Shown here piece by piece: positions 1-7,362 of a DNA stretch of 64,000 nt. Below the pieces are notes generated by a model that saw nothing but the letters and a program-made list of their open reading frames with translations, was not told the origin of the DNA and ran no database searches. The position numbers were made by a program, and so were the translations under genes. Location: contig JBMONC010000061.1 of assembly GCA_049324875.1 (NCBI GenBank), positions 1 through 64,000 of the forward strand, given 5' to 3'. How positions within the stretch are numbered: position 1 is the first letter of the stretch; each line of letters starts with the position of its first letter. This DNA is from JAWLHU01 sp049324875. Its GTDB lineage: Bacteria; Bacillota; Sulfobacillia; Symbiobacteriales; Symbiobacteriaceae.

Positions 1-9
1 GCCGTTGCT

Positions 10-519
10 CTATCGCTCAGCGCCCGCTGCCTGCCGGGGGGAACGGCTGAAGCGAGCGAGAAGCGCATCCCAAAGGGAGCGGTCCTCCCGGGCCTGCGCC
101 TGGGACGGGACCGGCTGCCGGCGGTCTGCCACCGCCGTCTCCTTGCCCTGCAGGGTCTGGACGACGCCCGAGGGCGGCTTCATGTTGTGGCTCTTCGCCC
201 AGGCCTCGACGGCGGAGACCGAGACGGCGGTGGCGATCTTGCCGTCCAGCTCCAGGTTCTTCTGCTCAAGCAGCTGGATCTCTTCCCTCATCCGGGCGAT
301 GTCCGCCGACGCCGACCGGATCGCCGCGCTGGTGCTGATCAGCGAGAAACAGAGCATCATGGCGGCGCCCCAGATCGACCCCACCACCAGGAGGGGGACG
401 AGCCGGAGCTTCTTCTTGGGAGCCGGGCGGGTGGACGGCCGCGAAGCGGGGGCGGCGGTGGTACCGCCGATGCGACTAGGTTCAAGGGGGGCCAGCTGAT
501 GCGCTGCCGACATCTCCAT
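10..519 (-). CDS. ftsL: FtsL-like septum/divisome membrane protein
   Basis: This 169-residue protein has a proline- and lysine-rich cytoplasmic N-terminus (about 1-37), one membrane segment (about 38-60) and a heptad-rich coiled coil (about 65-100, containing MREEIQLLEQKNLELDGKI). That is the layout of FtsL, the bitopic divisome protein that pairs with FtsB/DivIC at the septum. It starts at ATG 519 behind an AGGAGGCGG ribosome site and follows rsmH by about 29 bases, the normal mraZ-rsmH-ftsL order. The C-terminal charged tail (about 130-169) is not part of the usual family core. Family members diverge strongly, so the name rests on topology and gene order more than on sequence. Confidence 0.8.
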   Translation of the reverse strand: MEMSAAHQLAPLEPSRIGGTTAAPASRPSTRPAPKKKLRLVPLLVVGSIWGAAMMLCFSLISTSAAIRSASADIARMREEIQLLEQKNLELDGKIATAVSVSAVEAWAKSHNMKPPSGVVQTLQGKETAVADRRQPVPSQAQAREDRSLWDALLARFSRSPRQAAGAER

Positions 520-548
520 CCGCCTCCTGTGACATGTTTTTTTAGGTG

Positions 549-1496
549 TTACAACTTGATGATCGCCCGGAGCGTGGCGCTCCGTGAGCGTGGGTTCTGT
601 GCCACCTCTGCTTCCGAGGCCCTCACCGGCTTGCGGGTGACGTGCTCGGCCAGGGGCTGCTTGCCGCAGATGCAGACCGGCATCTGGGGCGGGCAGGTGC
701 AGGGCTTCACCCAGCGGTGGAAGGTCTGCTTGACGATCCGGTCCTCCAGGGAGTGAAAGGTGATCACCGCCAGCCGCCCGCCGGGCTTCAGCACCTGCAG
801 GGCTCCCTCAAGCCCTCGCTCCAGCGCCCCCAGCTCGTCGTTGACGGCGATGCGGATCGCCTGGAAGGTGCGCCGGGCGGGGTGGCCCCCCTCTCGGCGG
901 GCCGCCGCCGGGATCGCCGCCTTGATGATCTCCACCAGCTCGCCGGTGGTCTCGATCGGCTTCTTCCTGCGGGCCTGTCCGATGAACTGGGCGATCCGCC
1001 TGGACCACCGCTCATCGCTGTACTCCCAGAGGATGCGGGCGATCTCCCCCTCATCCCACTCGTTGACGATGGTGGCGGCAGAGACGGGGTTCTCCCGGTC
1101 CATCCGCATGTCCAGCGGGGCGTCCTGGTGGTAGCTGAAGCCGCGCTCCCCCTCATCGAACTGGTGGGAGGAGACGCCGATATCCATCATGACGCCGTCG
1201 ACGGGGGCGATGCCCAGCCGGTCGATGACGGCAGCGATCTGCGCAAAGTTGGTCCTGACCAGTCGGGCCCGCTCGCCGAAGGGGGCGAGCCGCTCGCCGG
1301 CGGCCCTCAGGGCGTTCTCGTCCTGGTCGAGGCCGATCAGCCGGCCATCGGGAGAGGAGCGCCGCAGGATCTCGGCGGAGTGGCCGCCGCCGCCCAGGGT
1401 ACAGTCGACATAGGTACCGCCGGGCCTGACCGCCAGGGCCTCCAGCGTCTCCTCCAGCAGCACGGGGATGTGATGAAACCTCTGCTCAGACTCCAC
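549..1496 (-). CDS. rsmH: 16S rRNA (cytosine-1402-N4)-methyltransferase RsmH
   Basis: RsmH (MraW) methylates N4 of C1402 in 16S rRNA using S-adenosylmethionine. The 315-residue length is typical. The SAM-binding glycine loop DCTLGGGGHS lies at residues 31-40, the RsmH-specific stretch MDIGVSSHQFDEGERGFSY near 125, and the C-terminal NPRSRSATLR block, characteristic of this family, is intact. The start is GTG at 1496. The gene lies 15 bases behind mraZ and is presumably co-transcribed from the mraZ promoter. Confidence 0.97.
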   Translation of the reverse strand: MESEQRFHHIPVLLEETLEALAVRPGGTYVDCTLGGGGHSAEILRRSSPDGRLIGLDQDENALRAAGERLAPFGERARLVRTNFAQIAAVIDRLGIAPVDGVMMDIGVSSHQFDEGERGFSYHQDAPLDMRMDRENPVSAATIVNEWDEGEIARILWEYSDERWSRRIAQFIGQARRKKPIETTGELVEIIKAAIPAAARREGGHPARRTFQAIRIAVNDELGALERGLEGALQVLKPGGRLAVITFHSLEDRIVKQTFHRWVKPCTCPPQMPVCICGKQPLAEHVTRKPVRASEAEVAQNPRSRSATLRAIIKL

Positions 1497-1511
1497 TGGG
1501 TTCGCCTCTCT

Positions 1512-1934
1512 CTAGAAGCCCAGCTTCTCTGCGATCTCGGTGAAGAGCTCGCCGGCCTCCTCACTGTACTCTGCCCAGCGCTCCTGGGACCAAATCTCCA
1601 CCCGGTTCTCGACGCCGACGATGACGCAGTCCTTCTCGATGCCGGCGTACTCCCGGAGGTTGGCCGGGAGGAGGATGCGGCCCTGCGGGTCCAGTTCGCA
1701 CTCGGTGGCGCCAGAGAAGAAGAGCCGGTTGAACGCCCGGGCGGCGCTGTTGGCCATCCCCAGGCTGCGCAGCTTGTCGCTGAACGCCTCGAACTCCTTT
1801 TGCGGGAAGACGAAGAGGCACTTGTCCAGCCCCTTGGTGGCAATAAAGCGCTCACCCAGCCCCTCGCGCAGCTTGGCCGGGATGATCAGGCGCCCTTTGG
1901 CATCCACCGCGTGCTGGAATTCGCCCATGAACAT
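1512..1934 (-). CDS. mraZ: Transcriptional regulator MraZ
   Basis: MraZ is a small DNA-binding protein that controls its own division/cell-wall cluster. This 140-residue copy has the two tandem SpoVT-AbrB-like MraZ repeats: GEFQHAVDAKGRLIIPAKLRE at the N-terminus and the second half with ECELDPQGRILLPANLREYA, each holding the D-K/P-x-GR-hydrophobic-P-A core. An upstream extension of 26 codons in frame exists, but ATG 1934 matches the family N-terminus and follows a purine-rich GGGGGA stretch, so it is taken as the start. It heads the mraZ-rsmH-ftsL operon; candidate binding boxes lie 106-141 bases upstream. Confidence 0.97.
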   Translation of the reverse strand: MFMGEFQHAVDAKGRLIIPAKLREGLGERFIATKGLDKCLFVFPQKEFEAFSDKLRSLGMANSAARAFNRLFFSGATECELDPQGRILLPANLREYAGIEKDCVIVGVENRVEIWSQERWAEYSEEAGELFTEIAEKLGF

Positions 1935-2039
1935 GGCTGTCGTCCCCCGCTGCCCTGGCACCCTGCAGGGGTGCTGGCCGCTTGGTCCGAGTGGCTTCGC
2001 AGGGGCCCCCACCTTTCCGGGGGTTCAATGGGCTTACCC

Positions 2040-2075
2040 ACCACTTCCCACCACTCTTCACCACCATACTACCAC
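2040..2075 (-). promoter_or_regulatory. Candidate MraZ operator: four GTGGT direct repeats
   Basis: On the minus strand GTGGT occurs four times in a row, at 2071-2075, 2060-2064, 2050-2054 and 2040-2044, with spacings of 11, 10 and 10 bases. MraZ is known to bind its own upstream region at 3-4 short G-rich direct repeats with one-helical-turn spacing, so this is the expected autoregulatory site. A weak promoter (TTGCGT 2093-2088, 16-base spacer, TAGTAT 2071-2066) overlaps the first box. Confidence 0.7.
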
Positions 2076-2209
2076 GAAGTTACCAAAACGCAAACCCCTT
2101 CTTTCACAAAAGGTTGCAAAAGATTTGACCATGGCTGAAGGATCCGATTCCATCGCCGGACGGGGCAAGCTAGGAGAGGGTCCCACACGTTTGCACAGGA
2201 GGGGTCGCT

Positions 2210-2407
2210 TTGACTGGCAGGAACCGTTCCACTCCGGGCAGGCTCCCGGCTCCCGCCCGGGAACCGGGGCCGGAGAACCGCACCGGCTACGAGATTGCCG
2301 GGGAACTCCGGGCGGAGGCTCCCCGGTCCGGGGTGCCCGTAAGCGCCGCACGGGACCCACAGCAGACCCACGCCGCCGGACCCGACCTGTGGGGAGCGCC
2401 CGACTGA
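2210..2407 (+). CDS. Possible small ORF of unknown function (65 aa)
   Basis: A TTG start at 2210 follows AGGAGGGG with a spacing of about 6, and a 10-bp GC hairpin (2434-2461) follows 27 bases after the stop, so this could be an independent short transcript lying opposite the mraZ leader. The predicted protein is proline-, arginine- and glycine-rich with one ordered-looking stretch, TGYEIAGELRAE. I do not recognise it. It fills part of the otherwise empty 1935-2516 interval. Random ORFs of this length are common at this GC content, so support is mainly the ribosome site and hairpin. Confidence 0.35.
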   Translation: MTGRNRSTPGRLPAPAREPGPENRTGYEIAGELRAEAPRSGVPVSAARDPQQTHAAGPDLWGAPD

Positions 2408-2433
2408 GCGCCACCGCCCGCAGGACCAAGCAG

Positions 2434-2461
2434 AACCCGGCCCCCTTGTGAGGGCCGGGTT
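2434..2461. terminator. GC-rich hairpin between convergent units
   Basis: AACCCGGCCC (2434-2443) pairs with GGGCCGGGTT (2452-2461) around an 8-base loop, and AGGACC/GGTCCT flanks (about 2422-2427 and 2465-2470) extend it with small bulges. No U tract follows on either strand. It sits where the minus-strand gene at 2517-3389 and the possible plus-strand ORF at 2210-2407 converge. Confidence 0.5.
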
Positions 2462-2516
2462 GCTGGTCCTGGGGTATTTGTTCGGCCGCGCGTGGTGCGC
2501 CACACCGGCTCAGCAA

Positions 2517-3389
2517 CTACCGGTCCGGCAGGCTGATCGGGACAAGCTCCTCCCGACCCCCATAGCGGACCAGCACATCCAGCCGGGTCAGCGCCTCCTC
2601 GCTGCGCCAATCGGCCACCCACTGCCCGGGGGCCTGGGACTCCATCCGGCTGGTCATGACCAGCCGCTCCCCGCTGTAGGCCCGCACCTCAGCCCCCTCC
2701 AGGCGGGTGCAGCGCTCCATCGTGTCCCCCATCCCGGACAGGGAGAGCCAGTAGCGGTTCTGGGGCTCCACCCGCACATGGAGCCTGACGGGGAGGGTGA
2801 AGTAGTGCCGCAGCGGGAGGCGGCGGAGGCCGCTGCTCCGGCTCTCCTCCGGTCCCTCGGCCAGGATCTGGTACTCGAAGTCCATCTCCTGCTTGGTCCT
2901 GGCCGCAGTCGCCGCCCCCGCTTCGGAGCTGCCTCTCCCCGGGCGTATGAGGTTGACCGAGAGGTGGGGCTCAAGGATCGGTGCGGCCGCCACGGGAAGG
3001 CGGGCCTGGTAGTTCTGCCCGCCGGTGGGGCGGACCGGGGCCTCCTGCCACGGCTCCCCTGCGCCGGTCCGGTAGAGCAGCCGGGAGGTGGTGCCCGGCA
3101 CCCAGCGGCGCAGCTCCCACTCAATGAGCGCCTCCGCTTGCTGGCAGGTGCTGTCCGGCTCCACCCGCTCCCGGGTGACCGCCATCCACCGCTCCGCCTC
3201 CTCCATCTGCCGGAGGCTGCTCTGCAAGTAGTCCAGCCTGCGCTGAAGCCCTGTCTCCACCTGGTTCTGGAGCGTGCTCACCCGCTCAATTCCCCGCTCC
3301 AGGCGGCCCTGCCGGTTGATGGACCACACCTGCAAGAGAAGCGTAGAGACCAGGAGCAGGATGATCCAGCCACGGGTGCTCGTCTCCAT
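2517..3389 (-). CDS. Membrane-anchored coiled-coil protein, unknown function
   Basis: I do not recognise this 290-residue protein. It has a short N-terminus, one membrane helix (about residues 6-24, WIILLLVSTLLLQVWSI), a coiled-coil segment rich in L/E/R/Q (about 28-85) and a presumed extracytoplasmic beta-rich domain with a possible disulfide pair. ATG 3389 follows GGGAGGAA at good spacing and removes 11 codons from the longest reading. It is transcribed toward the mraZ cluster but separated from it by about 580 bases and a hairpin, so it is probably its own unit. A candidate ECF-type promoter lies directly upstream (3414-3441). Confidence 0.8.
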   Translation of the reverse strand: METSTRGWIILLLVSTLLLQVWSINRQGRLERGIERVSTLQNQVETGLQRRLDYLQSSLRQMEEAERWMAVTRERVEPDSTCQQAEALIEWELRRWVPGTTSRLLYRTGAGEPWQEAPVRPTGGQNYQARLPVAAAPILEPHLSVNLIRPGRGSSEAGAATAARTKQEMDFEYQILAEGPEESRSSGLRRLPLRHYFTLPVRLHVRVEPQNRYWLSLSGMGDTMERCTRLEGAEVRAYSGERLVMTSRMESQAPGQWVADWRSEEALTRLDVLVRYGGREELVPISLPDR

Positions 3390-3413
3390 CTGCCATTCCT
3401 CCCTCTTCCTTAA

Positions 3414-3441
3414 GACGGCCAAGGCGGCGGGATTCGTTCCC
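3414..3441 (-). promoter_or_regulatory. Candidate ECF-sigma promoter
   Basis: On the minus strand GGGAAC (3441-3436) is followed after 18 bases by CGTC (3417-3414), a pattern shared by many group IV sigma promoters. The implied start of transcription lies about 17-20 bases before ATG 3389, leaving room for its ribosome site. The match is short and the cognate sigma factor is unknown. Confidence 0.3.
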
Positions 3442-3743
3442 GCTCAACCGATGCATAAGGCAGTCAGATACCGCCAGGGACCGGGCAGTGGAACAGAGAG
3501 AAACGGAGAAGAGCTGTCTTGATGCAGACCATCTCCCACAAGCTTTCCACGAACCACCCGGCCGGCCCTACCGGGCTCGCCCCCACCCAATCCCAGGGGG
3601 AGCGAATGAATGCAGGATGCAGCCCGATTCTGGCCAGGAGGGGAATCGCTTACGGCCACACGGCACGTACCGATACACCGTCCCACGAGCAGGCGCGGCG
3701 TACGAGCGGAACAGGAGGCGAGCATCCGGCGAACATGTGGTAG

Positions 3744-3776
3744 ACAGAAGGTAAACAGAAGGTAAACAGAAGGTAA
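3744..3776 (+). repeat. Three tandem 11-bp repeats upstream of a promoter
   Basis: The unit ACAGAAGGTAA is repeated exactly three times (3744-3754, 3755-3765, 3766-3776). The 11-bp period is about one DNA turn, as in sites bound by OmpR/PhoB-type response regulators. The array ends 54 bases before the -35 element of the gene at 3883. The rest of 3442-3830 shows no gene I can support. Confidence 0.7.
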
Positions 3777-3830
3777 CCGTCTGGTGAGCATCTCTGACCA
3801 ATGATTTTGCAAGAAAACCCAAATCACCTA

Positions 3831-3859
3831 TTGATTTCCATGAACCTCTGTGATATGAT
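3831..3859 (+). promoter_or_regulatory. Sigma-A-type promoter of the 3883 gene
   Basis: TTGATT (3831-3836) and TATGAT (3854-3859) are separated by 17 bases, close to the housekeeping consensus and set in an AT-rich patch. Transcription should begin near 3866, which is inside or after the ATG at 3865 and so argues against that codon being the start. Confidence 0.75.
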
Positions 3860-3882
3860 TTAGGATGAAAGGAGGTGATACC

Positions 3883-4413
3883 ATTACGCAGCAACCATCG
3901 CCGAGGCGGGTAGTCCGCAAGACAAGCCGCCGCTACCGAGAGACCCGGACCCTCCGTGGCAACTTCTGCTGGGTGAACGCCCCGGGCAATGTTCAGTTGC
4001 TGAAGAAGCCGGTCATCATGCTGCAGGAGGTCAGTGAACTGAACGGCCGCACCGATCTGACCGTCAGGCAGATCGCAGCGGTTGTCGATATAGAGACCCG
4101 CATCGTCTACCTCTGGCCCTGCGACCAGGATGACCCCGACGGCTTCGAGGCGACCGTCACCCCCAGCTGGATTCGTGTGAACCTCGGCCCCCTGCTGGAG
4201 GAGGCCAAACTGGCCCTCCCCGTTCGGCATCGTGAGCGCTTCCGCGTCAACCTCGCCAAGGAGTCGGAGACCCCCGAGGGGGTCCCCAACGCCCTCTGCT
4301 TCGATCTGAACAAGCCCGAGGAGGTCCAGGTCCTTCCCATTCGCAAGAAGAAATCCAAGGGTTCCGGGGAGGCCCAAGCCCCTGGGACCGGTGAGACGGC
4401 CGGCGAGAAGTAG
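3883..4413 (+). CDS. Conserved-looking protein of unknown function, probable ATT start
   Basis: I do not recognise this protein of about 176 residues. The N-terminus is basic (PRRVVRKTSRRYRE), the middle is a mixed alpha/beta domain, and the C-terminus is a lysine- and glycine-rich tail. The longest reading starts at ATG 3865, but the promoter places the RNA 5' end near 3866, and a near-perfect ribosome site AAAGGAGGTGAT (3868-3879) points, with a 7-base gap, to ATT at 3883. No ATG, GTG or TTG is available in frame nearby. ATT starts are rare and best known from infC. The gene is a single unit, closed by the hairpin at 4482-4523. Confidence 0.75.
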   Translation: MTQQPSPRRVVRKTSRRYRETRTLRGNFCWVNAPGNVQLLKKPVIMLQEVSELNGRTDLTVRQIAAVVDIETRIVYLWPCDQDDPDGFEATVTPSWIRVNLGPLLEEAKLALPVRHRERFRVNLAKESETPEGVPNALCFDLNKPEEVQVLPIRKKKSKGSGEAQAPGTGETAGEK

Positions 4414-4481
4414 CTCCGGCTCCGACCCTAAATAAAGAGGTGGCCCTACAAGACACGGCCTTCTACATCAACAGATCCCGA

Positions 4482-4523
4482 GCGCCGCAGGACCGCTCCC
4501 ATCGACGGGGGCGGTCCTGGCGC
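4482..4523. terminator. Long bidirectional hairpin
   Basis: AGGACCGCTCCC (4489-4500) pairs with GGGGGCGGTCCT (4507-4518) around ATCGAC, and GCGCC/GGCGC extend the stem outward with a two-base bulge. It separates the convergent genes at 3883-4413 and 4536-5324. No U tract follows. Confidence 0.65.
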
Positions 4524-4535
4524 GCCGAGCGTGCC

Positions 4536-5324
4536 CTAACTGCGCATCACCATCAGGTTGCCCGATTCATAGCGGCGCAGCCCCCGGTGGAAGAGCCAGA
4601 CGGCCAGCCCCAGGAAGAGCGCCGCTCCCCCGAGCAGCTGCAGGAACCGCCCCCAGGAGAACTCCCGCACCAGCTCCACCGGCAGGGTGGAGACGAAGGC
4701 GGCGGGGATCAGGGTGAAGAGGATGAACTTCACCCCCTGCTCGAAGATGACGGCCGGGTAGGTGGAGAAGTGGAGCAGGGCGTTGGTCAACTGGCCCGAG
4801 AGCGCATCGGAGTTGCCCAGGAAGAAGGTGAGCGACCCGGTCAGGATAAAGAAGCCGAGCAGCACCATCGCCGCCAGGAGCGTGGAGAGCAGGAAGACCA
4901 GCAGCTTGGTCCAGGTCAGGTCGACCATCACCAGAAGCAGGACCGGCCCGAAGAGCAGGTCGCCGAAGTTGACCAGCCGCATCTGGCTGACCAGCAGGTG
5001 CAGGAGCACGTTCTTGGGCAGCGCCAGGTAGTAATCCAGCTGTCCCTGCACCACCAGCTGCGGGATCCGCAGGCTGTTGGCCATCAGGCCGGCCGCCAGC
5101 CCGAAGGCGGTGGTCACCACCGCCCAGAGCACGATCACATCCTCCAGCGTCCACCCCTTCAGCACCGGAAACTTGGTGAAGTAGAGCGCCCAGAAGGCGA
5201 CCCAGAGGATATCGTTGACGAACATGCCAAAGACCTGGGAGATCAGCGAGGTCCGGTACTCCAGGGCGGCCGAGAGGTTGTTGCGGAAGTAGGCCGCCAC
5301 GAATGCGAGCTGCTTAGCCGCCAT
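4536..5324 (-). CDS. ABC-2 type exporter permease, second subunit (COG3694-like)
   Basis: This 262-residue integral membrane protein has about six membrane helices, with the LEYRTSLISQVFGMFVNDILW entry and DYYLALPKNVLLHLLVSQ loop seen in uncharacterised ABC-2 permeases of the COG3694 type. It overlaps the preceding permease gene by 11 bases and is the last gene of a three-gene operon with a partner permease and an ATPase, so the two permeases probably form a heterodimer in the cytoplasmic membrane. The substrate cannot be read from the sequence; drugs or lipids are guesses. Confidence 0.85.
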   Translation of the reverse strand: MAAKQLAFVAAYFRNNLSAALEYRTSLISQVFGMFVNDILWVAFWALYFTKFPVLKGWTLEDVIVLWAVVTTAFGLAAGLMANSLRIPQLVVQGQLDYYLALPKNVLLHLLVSQMRLVNFGDLLFGPVLLLVMVDLTWTKLLVFLLSTLLAAMVLLGFFILTGSLTFFLGNSDALSGQLTNALLHFSTYPAVIFEQGVKFILFTLIPAAFVSTLPVELVREFSWGRFLQLLGGAALFLGLAVWLFHRGLRRYESGNLMVMRS

Positions 5325-6111
5325 TCAGATCCACCCTCCTCACGCCCAGCCGGAAGATCCCGTTGCAGATCAGGCCGAAGATCACCAGCCAGACCAGCTG
5401 GTTCAGCAGCAGCTCCCCCGCCGCCGCCCACTCGAACTTGACAAAGAGCCGGGCCGGCCCGCCGATCATGTGCCGGAAGGGGAGCCACTCCACCAGCCTC
5501 CGCACGGCGTCGGGGTAAACCTCGATCGGAATCAGCATCCCGCCCAGGATCCACTTGAGCCGGTCGAAGAGCAGGTAGAGCCCCACCACCTCCTCCACCC
5601 AGAAGGCCATCAGCCCGATGGAGGCGATAAAGAAGAAGTTGAGGGCATGGGTGGTCAGGTAGAGCAGGACGAGCAGCGGGGCCGCCTCCCAGCGGAAGCC
5701 GAAGCCGCCCACCAGCAGGTAGGCCGTCCCCCCGCCCACCAGCAGCAGGGTGACCAGCTTCAGCAGCGCCTCCCCCAGGAAGGAGGCGTAGTGAAAGGCG
5801 AGGTAGGAATAGGGCTTGTTCAGCCGCAGCGCCAGGTCGCCGCCCTTCACCTCCTGCTCCAGCACCTGGTGAATGCGGGGCAGCGAGAGGACGATCGCCT
5901 CGGTGGCCACCAGGTACCAGATCATCTCCGCCAGGCGGAAGCCGTTGATCTCCTCCCCCTGGGTGGCATAGGTCACCTTCCAGAGCTGGACGAAGACGAA
6001 GATGACGACGATCAGAAAGATGTTGGCGATCAGCTGGTTCCAGAGGTAGGCCCAGGCGGAGCGCATGGTGATGGAGGCGACCTCCACGTACTTCAGCAGG
6101 CTGCGGGTCAC
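5314..6111 (-). CDS. ABC-2 type exporter permease, first subunit (COG4587-like)
   Basis: This 265-residue membrane protein has about six helices and the N-terminal WNQLIANIFLIVVIFVFVQLW segment plus the LEQEVKGGDLALRLNKPYSYL loop of ABC-2 permeases found with COG4586 ATPases. Its GTG start overlaps the TGA of the ATPase gene (GTGA), and its end overlaps the second permease by 11 bases, so translation of all three is probably coupled. Confidence 0.87.
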   Translation of the reverse strand: MTRSLLKYVEVASITMRSAWAYLWNQLIANIFLIVVIFVFVQLWKVTYATQGEEINGFRLAEMIWYLVATEAIVLSLPRIHQVLEQEVKGGDLALRLNKPYSYLAFHYASFLGEALLKLVTLLLVGGGTAYLLVGGFGFRWEAAPLLVLLYLTTHALNFFFIASIGLMAFWVEEVVGLYLLFDRLKWILGGMLIPIEVYPDAVRRLVEWLPFRHMIGGPARLFVKFEWAAAGELLLNQLVWLVIFGLICNGIFRLGVRRVDLNGG

Positions 6112-7127
6112 ACCGCATCGCTCCTTCCTCCGGCGGAGCCCTCCGGCGACTGGCTGCGGTAGATCTCGGCAATGATCTGCTCCATGGGCGGCATGGCGAT
6201 GGCGATATCCTGCACCGGGTAGGCCTGCAGCAACCGCCCCACCACCGCCTCGATCGGGGTGACGGAGGTGTCCACCGCCAGCTTCACCCCGTAGCCCTTC
6301 GCCTTCACCACCCGGACGCCCGGCAGCGCCGGGTCTCCGTCCCAGGGCACGCCCAGCTTCAGGTCGACCTCCCGCTCCTTCATGAAATCACGGCGCAGGG
6401 CGTTGACCGAGTCGTCCAGGATCACCTGTCCGTGGTTGATGATCACCACCCGCTTGCAGAGGCTCTCGATATCGCCGGCGTCGTGGGAGGTGAGGAAGAC
6501 GGTCACCCCCTCCTCCCTGTTCGACCGCTTGATCAGGTCCCGGATCGAGGACTTGGCCACCGGGTCCAGCCCGATGGTCGGCTCGTCGAGGAAGATGATC
6601 TCCGGCCGGTGCAGCAGGCTGGCGGCGATCTCACAGCGCATCCGCTGGCCCAGGGAGAGCTTGCGGGCCGGTGTCTGCATGATCTCCTGCAGCTCGAAGA
6701 GCTCCACCAGCTCCGCCCGGCGCTTCAGGTAGGCCGACCAGTCCAGCTCGTAGATGCGGGCCAGCAGGTTGAAGGTGTCCACCGGTGGCAGATGGAGCCA
6801 GAGCTGCGACTTCTGGCCGAAGACCGAGCCGATCCGGAAGGCGAGCTTCTGCCGCTCCACCCACGGGGTGTAGCCCAGCACCTGCGCCTCCCCCGCCGTC
6901 GGGTGGAGAATCCCGGTCAGCATCTTGATGGTGGTCGACTTGCCCGCACCGTTGGGGCCGATGAAGGCCAGGGTCTCCCCCTGCTCCACGGTCAGGTCGA
7001 TCCCCCTGACCGCCTCCACCGCCACGGTCTGGGGTCGGAAGGTTGCTACCAGCCGCGCCCAGCCCGACTCGGGTTTCCGCTGCACCAAAAACACCTTTCG
7101 AAGACCCTTCACCGCAATGACCGACAT
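6108..7127 (-). CDS. ABC transporter ATP-binding protein (COG4586-like)
   Basis: This 339-residue ATPase powers the two downstream permeases. Walker A is GPNGAGKST (residues 57-65), the signature is LSLGQ, Walker B is IIFLDEPTIGLD, followed by the switch histidine in TSHDAGD. The N-terminal insertion (residues 13-35) and a C-terminal domain of about 90 residues after the nucleotide-binding core are typical of this exporter subfamily. ATG 7127 follows GGAGGCG. The gene is divergent from the glutamate dehydrogenase gene at 7363. Confidence 0.93.
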   Translation of the reverse strand: MSVIAVKGLRKVFLVQRKPESGWARLVATFRPQTVAVEAVRGIDLTVEQGETLAFIGPNGAGKSTTIKMLTGILHPTAGEAQVLGYTPWVERQKLAFRIGSVFGQKSQLWLHLPPVDTFNLLARIYELDWSAYLKRRAELVELFELQEIMQTPARKLSLGQRMRCEIAASLLHRPEIIFLDEPTIGLDPVAKSSIRDLIKRSNREEGVTVFLTSHDAGDIESLCKRVVIINHGQVILDDSVNALRRDFMKEREVDLKLGVPWDGDPALPGVRVVKAKGYGVKLAVDTSVTPIEAVVGRLLQAYPVQDIAIAMPPMEQIIAEIYRSQSPEGSAGGRSDAV

Positions 7128-7362
7128 GCCGGACGCCTCCTTTCCACCCCTACCGTGGGGGCCGTGTGGATATTTTTATGAAGAGACGCCGGCCCCGGGC
7201 GAAAGGTTCCACTTCTGCATAGAGTTTGGGGCCAGAATTTCCCCAAAGCCGTCCCATGCTTGCTCATCACAGGTATACAGAACCAGCAGGAATCTGGATA
7301 TAACTGTCTAACCTTATAGGATAAAGAAACCAGGCAGACCCTTGCCGGGAGGGAGAGTCCAG

